Of a stretch of DNA of 14,713 nt, positions 6,444 through 13,060 are shown in pieces. This DNA is from DASXAQ01 sp036406615 (GTDB taxonomy: Bacteria > Actinomycetota > UBA4738): contig DASXAQ010000029.1 of NCBI GenBank assembly GCA_036406615.1, positions 1-14,713 of the forward strand, written 5' to 3'. The notes under the pieces are model-generated. The model saw only the letters and a list, made by a program, of their open reading frames with translations, did no database searches and was not told the origin of the DNA. The position numbers and the translations under genes were made by a program. Numbering within the stretch: the first letter of the stretch is position 1; each line of letters opens with the position of its first letter.

Positions 6444-6453
6444 GACCATGGTC
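6444..6453. promoter_or_regulatory. 10-bp palindrome in the divergent zinc-finger/phosphatase region
   Basis: GACCATGGTC is a perfect palindrome lying between the zinc-finger start and the phosphatase start, 32 bases before the latter. Position is the only reason to consider an operator. A 10-bp palindrome is not rare by chance. Confidence 0.25.
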
Positions 6454-6485
6454 TTGCGAGCCCACGCCGCGACAGGATGAGACGG

Positions 6486-8528
6486 ATGGCCGGCAACGAG
6501 CTGCGGGCTACCATGTCGGCGGATCCATCAGCAGCGAGAGCAGCGCGTCTCGCTCTCAGCCAAGTCGCCCTCGGTGTGTCCCCGACCCGCCTCGAGGACG
6601 CCAAGCTGGTGCTCTCCGAGCTGGTTTCCAACGCGGTTCGTCACCGCGAGGTAGGGTCGCAGGGGAAGGTCAACCTGGCGATCTCGGTGACGGACGCGCA
6701 GGTCCGGATCGAGGTCTCGGACGACGGACCCGGATTCGATCCAACCTCCACCACGGGGCCGGGCTTCGGGCTGAAGATCGTCGAACGCCTGTCCACGAGA
6801 TGGGGGGTCGAATCCGCGTCGGCCGGCACGACGGTCTGGGCCGAGGTGCCGATGGCTTCGAACTCGCAGGCCCGCATGCCGCCCGACATCCTCGTGCGCG
6901 TGCTGTCCCAGCACGTGTCCGATGGCATCACCATCCAGGACGGATCCGGGCGCCTGGTCTACGCCAACGAGGTGGTGGCGAAGCGGTCGGGGTACGCGAG
7001 CGTCGAAGACCTGCTGTCCGACCCGGCCGGCTTCGTGCAGCGATTCGACCTGTTCGACGACCTCGGCTCGCCCCTGTCGCCTGAGGACCTGCCCGGACGG
7101 CGCGTCCTGGCAGACGGGCGACCCGAGCGGCGGCTCGTTCGCTCCGTGAGCCGCGCCGACGGTTCGGACCGTTGGACCGTCATTCAAGCAGAGCCCGTCT
7201 TCGGCGACGACGGCCGGGTGGCGTTCGTCGTCAACACGGTCCAGGACGTGACCCCGTTGAAGCTCGCCGAGGAGCGCCTTCGCCGCCGGGAGGAGTCAGC
7301 TCGCTTCCTGGCGGAGGCGGCACGCGTCCTGACGGGGCAGCAGGACCCGGAGGCCACCCTGGCGCGGGTGGCCTCGCTCGCCGTCCCTCGCCTGGCGGAT
7401 TGGTGTGCCATCGATCTGCTCGAAGGCCCCGACCGCCTGGCGCCGGTCGTCATCGCCCACGCGGACCCGAGCCGTGTCGAAAAGGCCCGGAGCCTTCGGG
7501 AACGGTGGCCGCCGCAGTCCGAGGACCAGCCGGGTGTTTGGGCCGCGATTCGCTCGCGGACGCCCGTCACCTACGAGGTTACCGACGAGCTCTTGGCGTC
7601 GTCGGTTCCTGATGCCAGCCTGCGGTCGGAACTCCGGGAACTTGGAGTCTCCTCGGTGATCATCGTGCCGATGCTCGCGCGGGGGGAGGTGCTCGGCGCG
7701 ATCACGCTGGTGTGGGAGGCGCTGGGGCGGACGGCCGAGCCCGAGGACCTCGCCGTCGCCCAGGACCTCGCCGCACAAGCCGCCCTCGCGCTCGCGAACG
7801 CGCGTCTGTACGCCGACCGCGAGCACGTGGCCCGGGCGCTGCAGAATGCTCTTCTGCCCCGGTCGCTTCCTCACATCCCCGGGTTCGAATTTGCCGCGAG
7901 GTACTGGCCTGCGGGGCCCACCGTCGAGGTGGGCGGCGACTTCTACGACGTGTTCGAGCGGCCGAACGGCTCCTTCGGTCTGGTCGTCGGCGACGTCTGC
8001 GGCAAGGGGGCAGAGGCCGCGGCCATCATGGGGGTGGCGCGCCAGACCGTCCTGGCCGCCGGCGTCCTCGAGACCAGGCCCAGCGCGATGCTGGCGGTGC
8101 TGAACGAGGCGCTGTTGCGGGACCAGACCGACCTGTTCTGCACGGCCTGCGACATCCGCGGCATTCCCGACGCCGAAGGGGCGAAGCTGACGATCTGCCT
8201 CGCCGGTCATCCCGCCCCGTTCCATCTGCGTGCCGATGGCACGGTGCAGCGGATCGGCAGGCACGGGACGGCCCTCGGGCTGTTCCCCGACCCTCGGCTG
8301 ATCGACTCCAAGCTCCGGCTTGCCCGAGGTGAGGCGGTCGTGCTGTTCACGGATGGCCTGGTGGAGCGGCGGGGCTCCAACCGTGAGGAGCAGCTTGCCG
8401 TGCTGCTGCAGTCGAAGCAGTCGTCATCCGCCGCGGACCTGGTCGCGGAGATCGAACGCTGGTTCCTTGGCGACCAGGGCAACGAGTTGCCCGACGACGC
8501 CGTCGTGCTCGTCGTGCGAAGCCTCTGA
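6486..8528 (+). CDS. Multidomain sensor phosphatase: RsbW-like kinase domain, PAS, GAF, SpoIIE/PP2C phosphatase
   Basis: A 680-residue cytoplasmic signalling protein. Domains in order: GHKL ATPase of the anti-sigma-kinase type (about 10-123), with N-box ELVSNAVRH (45-53), G1 box DDGPGFD (79-85) and GPGFGLKIVERL (91-102); PAS (about 134-260), which would sense a small ligand or redox state; coiled linker (260-275); GAF (about 275-440); SpoIIE/PP2C phosphatase (about 450-680), with metal-binding Asp in EVGGDFYD (D485), VVGDVCGKG (D503), LFTDGLVE (D623) and PDDAVVL (D670/D671). Such proteins reset STAS proteins by phosphorylating and dephosphorylating their Ser, so the STAS protein encoded next door is the likely substrate. 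The start is ATG 6486, with AGGA at 6474-6477, spacer 8; ATG 6477 is possible. Having the kinase domain at the N-terminus, with PAS and GAF between it and the phosphatase, is a less usual order. Confidence 0.9.
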   Translation: MAGNELRATMSADPSAARAARLALSQVALGVSPTRLEDAKLVLSELVSNAVRHREVGSQGKVNLAISVTDAQVRIEVSDDGPGFDPTSTTGPGFGLKIVERLSTRWGVESASAGTTVWAEVPMASNSQARMPPDILVRVLSQHVSDGITIQDGSGRLVYANEVVAKRSGYASVEDLLSDPAGFVQRFDLFDDLGSPLSPEDLPGRRVLADGRPERRLVRSVSRADGSDRWTVIQAEPVFGDDGRVAFVVNTVQDVTPLKLAEERLRRREESARFLAEAARVLTGQQDPEATLARVASLAVPRLADWCAIDLLEGPDRLAPVVIAHADPSRVEKARSLRERWPPQSEDQPGVWAAIRSRTPVTYEVTDELLASSVPDASLRSELRELGVSSVIIVPMLARGEVLGAITLVWEALGRTAEPEDLAVAQDLAAQAALALANARLYADREHVARALQNALLPRSLPHIPGFEFAARYWPAGPTVEVGGDFYDVFERPNGSFGLVVGDVCGKGAEAAAIMGVARQTVLAAGVLETRPSAMLAVLNEALLRDQTDLFCTACDIRGIPDAEGAKLTICLAGHPAPFHLRADGTVQRIGRHGTALGLFPDPRLIDSKLRLARGEAVVLFTDGLVERRGSNREEQLAVLLQSKQSSSAADLVAEIERWFLGDQGNELPDDAVVLVVRSL

Positions 8529-8555
8529 TCTGGCCACGCGCAAGAGGAGGACGCA

Positions 8556-8780
8556 ATGCCGGACAAGCGCCCGAGCGTGAAGAACGAGAAGCAGTACGAG
8601 GCCTTGAAGGACAAGGGGATGTCCAAGCAGCGCGCCGCCCGGATCGCCAATTCCCCGGGAGCCTCCAAGCGGGGCGGCAAGAAGTCGGGGTCCGGAGGGG
8701 ACTCGCGACAGGGAGGGACCACCGCGCAGAAGAAGGCCGCGGGCCGAAAGGGCGGGAAGGCGACGGCAGGAAAGCGCTAG
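8556..8780 (+). CDS. Small basic DUF7218-like protein
   Basis: A 74-residue protein, about a quarter Lys or Arg. Residues 1-35 (MPDKRPSVKNEKQYEALKDK, then GMSKQRAARIAN) match the conserved start of a small actinobacterial family I recall as DUF7218. The remainder is a low-complexity Gly/Lys/Ser tail (KRGGKKSGSGGDSR, AAGRKGGKATAGKR) resembling nucleic-acid-binding tails. The function is unknown, and DNA or RNA binding is only suggested by charge. The start is well fixed: AGAGGAGG (8543-8550), spacer 5, ATG 8556. It follows the phosphatase gene by 27 bases on the same strand and converges with the cyclohydrolase-reductase gene, with only 5 bases between the two stop codons. Confidence 0.75.
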   Translation: MPDKRPSVKNEKQYEALKDKGMSKQRAARIANSPGASKRGGKKSGSGGDSRQGGTTAQKKAAGRKGGKATAGKR

Positions 8781-8794
8781 CCGGATCAGCCGGC
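8780..8794. terminator. Small hairpin at the convergent junction (possible two-way terminator)
   Basis: GCCGG (8780-8784) pairs with CCGGC (8790-8794) around the loop ATCAG. It overlaps the stop codons of both converging genes. The stem is all G-C but only 5 bp, so terminator function is tentative. Confidence 0.3.
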
Positions 8795-10207
8795 GAGCTC
8801 GGCGGCCGGCTCCCGTGGCGCGATGCGATCGCCACCCGCAGCCGTGACCGGAGTGGGTTCCGGCGCCGGCCAGACCACGTCACCGGCCACGATCAGATCG
8901 TCGCCGGCGACGTGCACACGCCGATCGGCCAGCGTCAGGCCGTCCCCGATTCGATTCGAACCAAGCTCATCGATCGCTTCGATCCCCGACCCGATGACGC
9001 GCGGCGCGATGCCGACGATCATCCGGTCCGACAGCCGCTCTGCGAGCAAGGCTGTGAGAACGCTCGCGCCTCCCTCCACCAGGAGCGAGCGGATGCCCAT
9101 CTCCCGCAGCGCACGCAGCGCCGAGGGGAGATGCACGCGTCCGTCGGCTTGCTGAACGACCACGACACGCGCGCCGCGCCGGCGGGCGGCCCGGCGATCG
9201 CTCGCCGCTGCCGCGCGGGTGGTGACCAGGATCGTCGTGGCGTCGGGGCCGAGCACCTGCGCCGTGAGTGGCGTCCGAAGGTGAGAGTCCAGGACGACCC
9301 GGATCGGGGAGATGCCCGTCACCATGCGCACGGTCAGCAGTGGGTCGTCCGCCAGCACCGTCCCCACGCCGACCATCACCGCATCGCATGCCGCTCGCAA
9401 CCCGTGGGACAGTCGCCGCTCCCGCTCGCCGGAGATCCAGCGAGCGTCGCCGGACCTGGCCGCGATCCGGCCGTCGAGCGTCTGCGCGTATTTCAGCGTG
9501 ACGTAGGGACGATCCGCGGCGGGGCGCACCTGCCCAAGAAGATCGGTGATATCGACGACTTCCCCGACGCCGTCGCCGCCGAGCTCGGGTGCCGGAAGGT
9601 GATGGCCCATCCGGCGACGCTTCGTCTCGAGATATCTCCGGTTGCGGGAGTGCGCCGACGTCAGCAGCGGCACACGCCCGGCGACCGCCAGTCCCTCCTC
9701 CCGGAGCGCCGCCTCCTTGGCGGGATTGTTCGTCAGGAGCCGGACCGACCGCACCCCCAGGGCGTGAAGGCACCGGACGGCGTCCCCGTACGTCCGGCCA
9801 TCGACCGGAAGCCCCAGCGCCGTGTTCGCGCTCACCGTGTCAAGGCCCTCGTCCTGCAGCACGTACGCTCGCAGCTTCGAGGCCAGCCCGATCCCGCGCC
9901 CCTCGTGCCCGGTCACGTACAGCAGCACGCCCCGGCCCTCGGCGGCGATCCTGGACAGGGACGTCTGCAGCTGGAGGCCACAGTCGCACCGAAGCGACCC
10001 GAGGGCGTCGCCCGTCAGGCATTCGGAGTGCACCCGGACGAGCACGTTGCGCCCGTCGCGCAGGTCCCCCTTGACCAGGGCGATGAGCACGTGGCCGGAG
10101 CCGGCGCGAAACGCTACGGCTTCGAACTCGCCCGCCGGCGTGGGAAGGGCCAGGCGGGCGAACGGCTCTGGGGGGGCTTCGTCGTCGCTTCGTTCCATGG
10201 TTCGCAT
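8786..10207 (-). CDS. GTP cyclohydrolase II fused to RibD-type reductase (no deaminase domain)
   Basis: A 473-residue bifunctional cytoplasmic enzyme. Residues about 15-205 are GTP cyclohydrolase II: RVHSECLTGDALGSLRCDCG (58-77) holds the zinc ligands C63, C74 and C76. GHEGRGIGL (100-108), RAYVLQD (113-119, with Y115 matching E. coli RibA Y105 as I align it), R138 in DGRTYG, and RLLTNNPAK (156-164) follow. It would open GTP to 2,5-diamino-6-ribosylamino-4(3H)-pyrimidinone 5'-phosphate, formate and pyrophosphate. Residues about 230-445 are a RibD C-terminal reductase: LKYAQTLDGRIA (238-249), WISGERER (257-264), GVGTVLADDPLLTVR (280-294), VVLDSHLRTP (304-313), SLLVEGGA (374-381). No RibD deaminase (HAE...PCxxC) is present. 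The start is ATG 10207 with GAGGGG 7 bases upstream; the 36 upstream residues are not credible. It is divergent from the dehydrogenase operon across 72 bases. Either riboflavin synthesis or a dedicated side pathway is possible. Confidence 0.9.
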   Translation of the reverse strand: MRTMERSDDEAPPEPFARLALPTPAGEFEAVAFRAGSGHVLIALVKGDLRDGRNVLVRVHSECLTGDALGSLRCDCGLQLQTSLSRIAAEGRGVLLYVTGHEGRGIGLASKLRAYVLQDEGLDTVSANTALGLPVDGRTYGDAVRCLHALGVRSVRLLTNNPAKEAALREEGLAVAGRVPLLTSAHSRNRRYLETKRRRMGHHLPAPELGGDGVGEVVDITDLLGQVRPAADRPYVTLKYAQTLDGRIAARSGDARWISGERERRLSHGLRAACDAVMVGVGTVLADDPLLTVRMVTGISPIRVVLDSHLRTPLTAQVLGPDATTILVTTRAAAASDRRAARRRGARVVVVQQADGRVHLPSALRALREMGIRSLLVEGGASVLTALLAERLSDRMIVGIAPRVIGSGIEAIDELGSNRIGDGLTLADRRVHVAGDDLIVAGDVVWPAPEPTPVTAAGGDRIAPREPAAELAG

Positions 10208-10279
10208 TCGATTTCCCCTCGCAGGGCAGGAGCGAAACCGCAATGGGAGAAACTCGGCACGCCGGGTATAGCCCTGTCC
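10208..10279. promoter_or_regulatory. Divergent promoter region between the cyclohydrolase-reductase gene and the dehydrogenase operon
   Basis: All 72 bases between the two divergent starts must hold the control of both sides. The rightward dehydrogenase ATG (10280) has no Shine-Dalgarno, but TATAGC (10267-10272) sits 7 bases before it, as expected of a -10 for a leaderless mRNA. GAAAC occurs twice (10233-10237 and 10248-10252, spaced 15). No clear -35 was seen. Confidence 0.35.
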
Positions 10280-11263
10280 ATGAGATCGCGGGCCGTGTGG
10301 TTCGTCGCGCCCCATCGCGTGGAGGTGCGGGATGCCCGGTCCTCGGAGCCCGGCCCGGGGCAGGTCCTGGTGCGGACCGAGCGCTCAGGCATCAGCGGCG
10401 GGACGGAGATGCTCGCTTACCGGGGGCAGCTGGACCCTGCCATGCCGCGCGACGACCGGATCCGCTCCCTGGAGGGGACGTTCGCGTTCCCGTTCCGCTA
10501 CGGGTACGCGGCGGTCGGGATCGTGGACCGCTCCCTGACCTCGATCCCCGAGGGCGCCCGGGTCTTCGCGTTCCACCCCCACCAGGACCGCTTCGTCGCG
10601 GCCGAGGAGGACGTCGTTCCGGTTCCGGGGCTGGATCCGCGCACCGCGGTCCTGTTCCCGCTGGTGGAGACCGCGGTACAGGTGTGCGCGGACGTGGCGG
10701 CCCGGCCGGGCGAGCCGGTGGTGTGTGTGGGGCTCGGGGCGGTCGGGCTGCTGGTCGGGACGCTGCTCCGCCGCGCCGGGGTGGAGATGCTGGGCGCGGA
10801 TCCGCTTGCGTGGCGCCGGAGCGCCGCGATCGCCCTCGGAATCCGGGCGTTCACGCCCGAGGACCTGCGCGGCGCGGTCGAGGACGCAACCGGCGGACGC
10901 GGCGTCGGACGGCTCGTCGAAGCCAGCGGCCATCCCGGTGCGCTGGGCCCGTCGCTGCCGCTGCTCGCGTACGAAGGCACCGCGTTCGTGTGCTCCTGGT
11001 ACGGCGCCCGGCCGGTTCCGCTGCCCCTGGGAGCGGAGTTCCATCGCCGCCGGCTCGGGATCCGAAGCACCCAGGTGTCCCTGCCGCCGGAGAAAGCCGA
11101 ATGGAGGGACGCTCGGCGGGAGACGGCGCGGGATCTGCTGGGAGAGCTGCCGATCGAGCTGCTTGCCACCCACGAGACGCCCTTGGAACGAGCCGCCGAC
11201 GCGTACGAGGCCATCGATCGACGGCAGGAGGGCCTGATCCACATGGCGCTGTCGTACGCATGA
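10280..11263 (+). CDS. Zinc-type (MDR) dehydrogenase, BchC-like
   Basis: A 327-residue cytoplasmic protein of the medium-chain dehydrogenase/reductase superfamily. The N-terminal GroES-like part (1-125) holds SGISGGTE (36-43), the motif form of bacteriochlorophyllide dehydrogenase (BchC)-like members. The catalytic zinc Cys of classical alcohol dehydrogenases is replaced by Ser39, and the four-Cys structural zinc loop is missing. FAFHPHQDRFV (96-106) supplies His residues at the family position. The Rossmann part has VVCVGLGAVGLL (147-158), a GxGxxG dinucleotide site, so an NAD(P)H-dependent oxidation or reduction is likely. The substrate is unknown. The ATG at 10280 has no ribosome site and may be leaderless. 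The stop overlaps the next gene's start in ATGA, so it is coupled to the PTPS-like gene. The open frame runs on upstream to 8912 opposite the cyclohydrolase gene, but that part is not protein-like. Confidence 0.85.
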   Translation: MRSRAVWFVAPHRVEVRDARSSEPGPGQVLVRTERSGISGGTEMLAYRGQLDPAMPRDDRIRSLEGTFAFPFRYGYAAVGIVDRSLTSIPEGARVFAFHPHQDRFVAAEEDVVPVPGLDPRTAVLFPLVETAVQVCADVAARPGEPVVCVGLGAVGLLVGTLLRRAGVEMLGADPLAWRRSAAIALGIRAFTPEDLRGAVEDATGGRGVGRLVEASGHPGALGPSLPLLAYEGTAFVCSWYGARPVPLPLGAEFHRRRLGIRSTQVSLPPEKAEWRDARRETARDLLGELPIELLATHETPLERAADAYEAIDRRQEGLIHMALSYA

Positions 11264-11661
11264 GCGAAGGCTTCGAGATCGGCGTGCGGGCAAGCGTGCG
11301 CGCGGTGCACCGGATGCCGGGAGCGACCGGACCCGAAGCCGAACCGCACGAGCACGAGTACCGGTTCGACGTGCGGGCCCGGCGCTCGGAGTTGGATGCG
11401 AACGGCATGGTCTGTGACCTGGACGTGCTCCGGGCCGTGCTCCAGGGGGCGCTGCGACAGATCGACGGCCGCGACCTGGAGGCGATCCGGCCGGAAGGCT
11501 TCGACGCGGTAACCGTGGAGGTCCTGGCGAGGTGGCTGCACGGCGAGCTGGCCGACACGGTGGCCGACCAGGGCGTCGAGCTGCTGTCGGTCAGAGTCTG
11601 GGAGTCGGACGACGCCTTCGGCGCGTACCACGGCCCGCCGGGGACCGACCGTCGGGGCTGA
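11260..11661 (+). CDS. 6-pyruvoyltetrahydropterin synthase/QueD-fold protein with altered active site
   Basis: A 133-residue T-fold protein of the PTPS/QueD superfamily. The three zinc ligands are present: H17 (AVHRMPG), H30 and H32 (PHEHEY). The GMVCDLDVLRAVL segment (49-61) matches the family GMVxDF motif, and E115 (VRVWESDD) fits the Glu that anchors the pterin ring. The catalytic Cys expected four residues before the His-x-His is E26, and the catalytic His of the LDH motif is Gly (QIDG, 67-70). The protein should keep metal and pterin-like binding but not the standard PTPS or 6-carboxytetrahydropterin synthase chemistry. The start ATG 11260 overlaps the dehydrogenase stop (ATGA). The glycosyltransferase starts 6 bases after its stop. 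From memory, S. coelicolor SCO6650 is a structurally known PTPS homologue of this non-catalytic-residue type; check before use. Confidence 0.85.
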   Translation: MSEGFEIGVRASVRAVHRMPGATGPEAEPHEHEYRFDVRARRSELDANGMVCDLDVLRAVLQGALRQIDGRDLEAIRPEGFDAVTVEVLARWLHGELADTVADQGVELLSVRVWESDDAFGAYHGPPGTDRRG

Positions 11662-11667
11662 TCGCCG

Positions 11668-12840
11668 GTGCTCCGTCTGTCGCTGATCACGCTGGGCGAC
11701 CCGCAACGCCGGACGGGCGGGTCCCTCTACAACCGGAGACTGGTCGAGCTCGCGCCACGGCACGGCGCCAGGATCCGAACGCACACGGCGGCGTCGTCCT
11801 GGCTGCCCGTCGAGGTCGTCCGCGGCCGGTCGCTGGTCGCCGACGTGCGCGCGCACGAGCCGGACGCGCTGTTGGTGGACAGCATCGCCGCGGCCGCCGT
11901 CTCGCCATGGTTCGCCGCCCTCGACGGGGTCCCCGCGGTCGCGCTCGTCCATCAACTGCCGGGAGGCCCCGGCGTGGACCCGATGCGCCCCGGCATCCGG
12001 GCTCGCGCCGACGTCGCCACCTACCGACGCGCCCGCGTCGTGGTGGCGGTGAGCGAGTGGCTCGGGCGTCGGCTCGAGCGGTTCGGCGTTGACGATTGCG
12101 CCATCCGGATCGCAGCGCCCGGTCGCGACGACGTCGGCGGGGCGCCGGCGCCGGCGGCCGATCTTCGTCGGCGACGGCGGATGGCCGTGCTGTGCGTGGC
12201 CAACTGGAGCGCGCACAAGGGCATCTTGGAAGCGGTCGAGGCGGTGGCGCGACTCGATCCCCTGGATGCGTGCCTCCATCTCGTGGGCGAGCCGCGATTC
12301 GGCGGAGCGGCGTACGAGCGCCGGGTTCGAGCCCGGATCGGCGAGGCGGACGTCCGCGAACGCGCCGTCGTTCACGGGCCGATGCCTCCCGACCGCTTGC
12401 GCACGATGTATGCGAACGCCGACGTGCTCCTCCTGCCCGCTCGCGACGAGGCCTACGGGTCGGTCTTCGGCGAGGCGATGGCCGCGGGCCTGCCGGTCGT
12501 CGCGTGGCACGACGGGAACGTGCCGTTCCTCGTTCGACCGGACCGGGAGGGCCTGCTGACGGCACCGGGCGATGTCGCCGGGCTGGCTCGGGACCTGCAA
12601 CGGCTCGCGGGCGACGGCGAACTCCGGCGCCGGCTCGGGGCGGCTGCCCGCCGCCGCGCGGCCGCGTTGGCGACGTGGGACGAGACGACCGCCGCGGTGC
12701 TCGCCGCGGTGCTCGAGGCGGGGTCGACGACACGTCGTGAGCGACTCGCCAGTTTGGGCTCGCATCGCAACGGGAAGGAGCCGAGTCACCAGGCGGATCG
12801 GAAGACGGTTCGATCCATCGAGGACACAGCAAGGGAGTGA
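11668..12840 (+). CDS. Family 4 glycosyltransferase (GT-B fold)
   Basis: A 390-residue cytoplasmic or membrane-peripheral enzyme transferring a sugar from an NDP-sugar to an unknown acceptor. The N-terminal Rossmann-like half holds TGGSLYNRRL (16-25), VALVHQLPGG (91-100) and VVVAVSEWLGRRL (124-136). The C-terminal half holds VANWSAHKGILEAVEAV (177-193), a VVHGPMPPDRLRTMYANADV stretch (234-253) and the GT4 EX7E motif E261-x7-E269 (EAYGSVFGE), followed by AMAAGLPVVAW and GLLTAPGDVAGLA. The last 40 residues are charged and probably disordered. The GTG start (11668) lies 6 bases after the PTPS-like stop, with GGGGCTGA overlapping that stop as a weak ribosome site. The next gene starts 6 bases after its own stop. 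Operon position suggests that it decorates the product of the preceding enzymes. Confidence 0.87.
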   Translation: MLRLSLITLGDPQRRTGGSLYNRRLVELAPRHGARIRTHTAASSWLPVEVVRGRSLVADVRAHEPDALLVDSIAAAAVSPWFAALDGVPAVALVHQLPGGPGVDPMRPGIRARADVATYRRARVVVAVSEWLGRRLERFGVDDCAIRIAAPGRDDVGGAPAPAADLRRRRRMAVLCVANWSAHKGILEAVEAVARLDPLDACLHLVGEPRFGGAAYERRVRARIGEADVRERAVVHGPMPPDRLRTMYANADVLLLPARDEAYGSVFGEAMAAGLPVVAWHDGNVPFLVRPDREGLLTAPGDVAGLARDLQRLAGDGELRRRLGAAARRRAAALATWDETTAAVLAAVLEAGSTTRRERLASLGSHRNGKEPSHQADRKTVRSIEDTARE

Positions 12841-12846
12841 GGGAGC

Positions 12847-13014
12847 ATGTGCATGAGCTGCGGGTGCGGAGAGCCCCACGACCGGCACGGCGACAAGCGC
12901 AACATCACCTACGAGGACCTGAAGAGCGCGGCGACCGCCTCCAAGATCTCGGTGAAGGAAGCCGTGCGCAACATCGAGTCGACCTACCGGACGAAGCAGC
13001 CGCGGACGCGGTAG
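12847..13014 (+). CDS. 55-residue Cys-rich conserved small protein
   Basis: A very short gene supported by AAGGGAG (12831-12837, spacer 9) and by its tight position, 6 bases after the glycosyltransferase stop. The protein begins MCMSCGCGEPHDRHGDKRNI, with Cys at 2, 5 and 7 and His at 11 and 14, a likely Zn or Fe binding cluster. A helical stretch follows (TYEDLKSAATASKISVKEAV), then a basic tail. I recall similar actinobacterial small proteins starting MCMxCGCGEP and continuing with a D/H-rich run, but no function is known to me. Its place as last gene of the dehydrogenase/PTPS/glycosyltransferase operon suggests a role with that pathway, or merely co-expression. Confidence 0.75.
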   Translation: MCMSCGCGEPHDRHGDKRNITYEDLKSAATASKISVKEAVRNIESTYRTKQPRTR

Positions 13015-13025
13015 CCGAGCCGCCC

Positions 13026-13046
13026 GCGATATCCGCTGAGGATCGC
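13026..13046 (+). terminator. Weak hairpin after the Cys-rich gene
   Basis: GCGATATCC (13026-13034) pairs with GGATCGC (13040-13046) with a 2-base bulge and loop GCTGA, beginning 12 bases after the Cys-rich gene's stop. It may end the dehydrogenase-PTPS-glycosyltransferase operon. No T-run follows. Confidence 0.3.
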
Positions 13047-13060
13047 CGCTGCGAGCCAGC

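Noticed and set aside
6096..6485. Plus-strand open frame extending the phosphatase N-terminus by 130 residues
   Set aside because: It reads through the promoter, palindrome and zinc-finger gene of the other strand, is Pro/Arg-rich without domain character, and a well-placed start with AGGA exists at 6486.
8912..10279. Long plus-strand open frame upstream of the dehydrogenase
   Set aside because: It is the antisense of the clear cyclohydrolase-reductase gene; the translation has no recognisable domain and homology to MDR proteins begins only at 10280.
11687..12832. 381-residue minus-strand open frame opposite the glycosyltransferase
   Set aside because: Almost entirely Arg/Pro/Ala/Gly; the plus strand carries the GT4 motifs.
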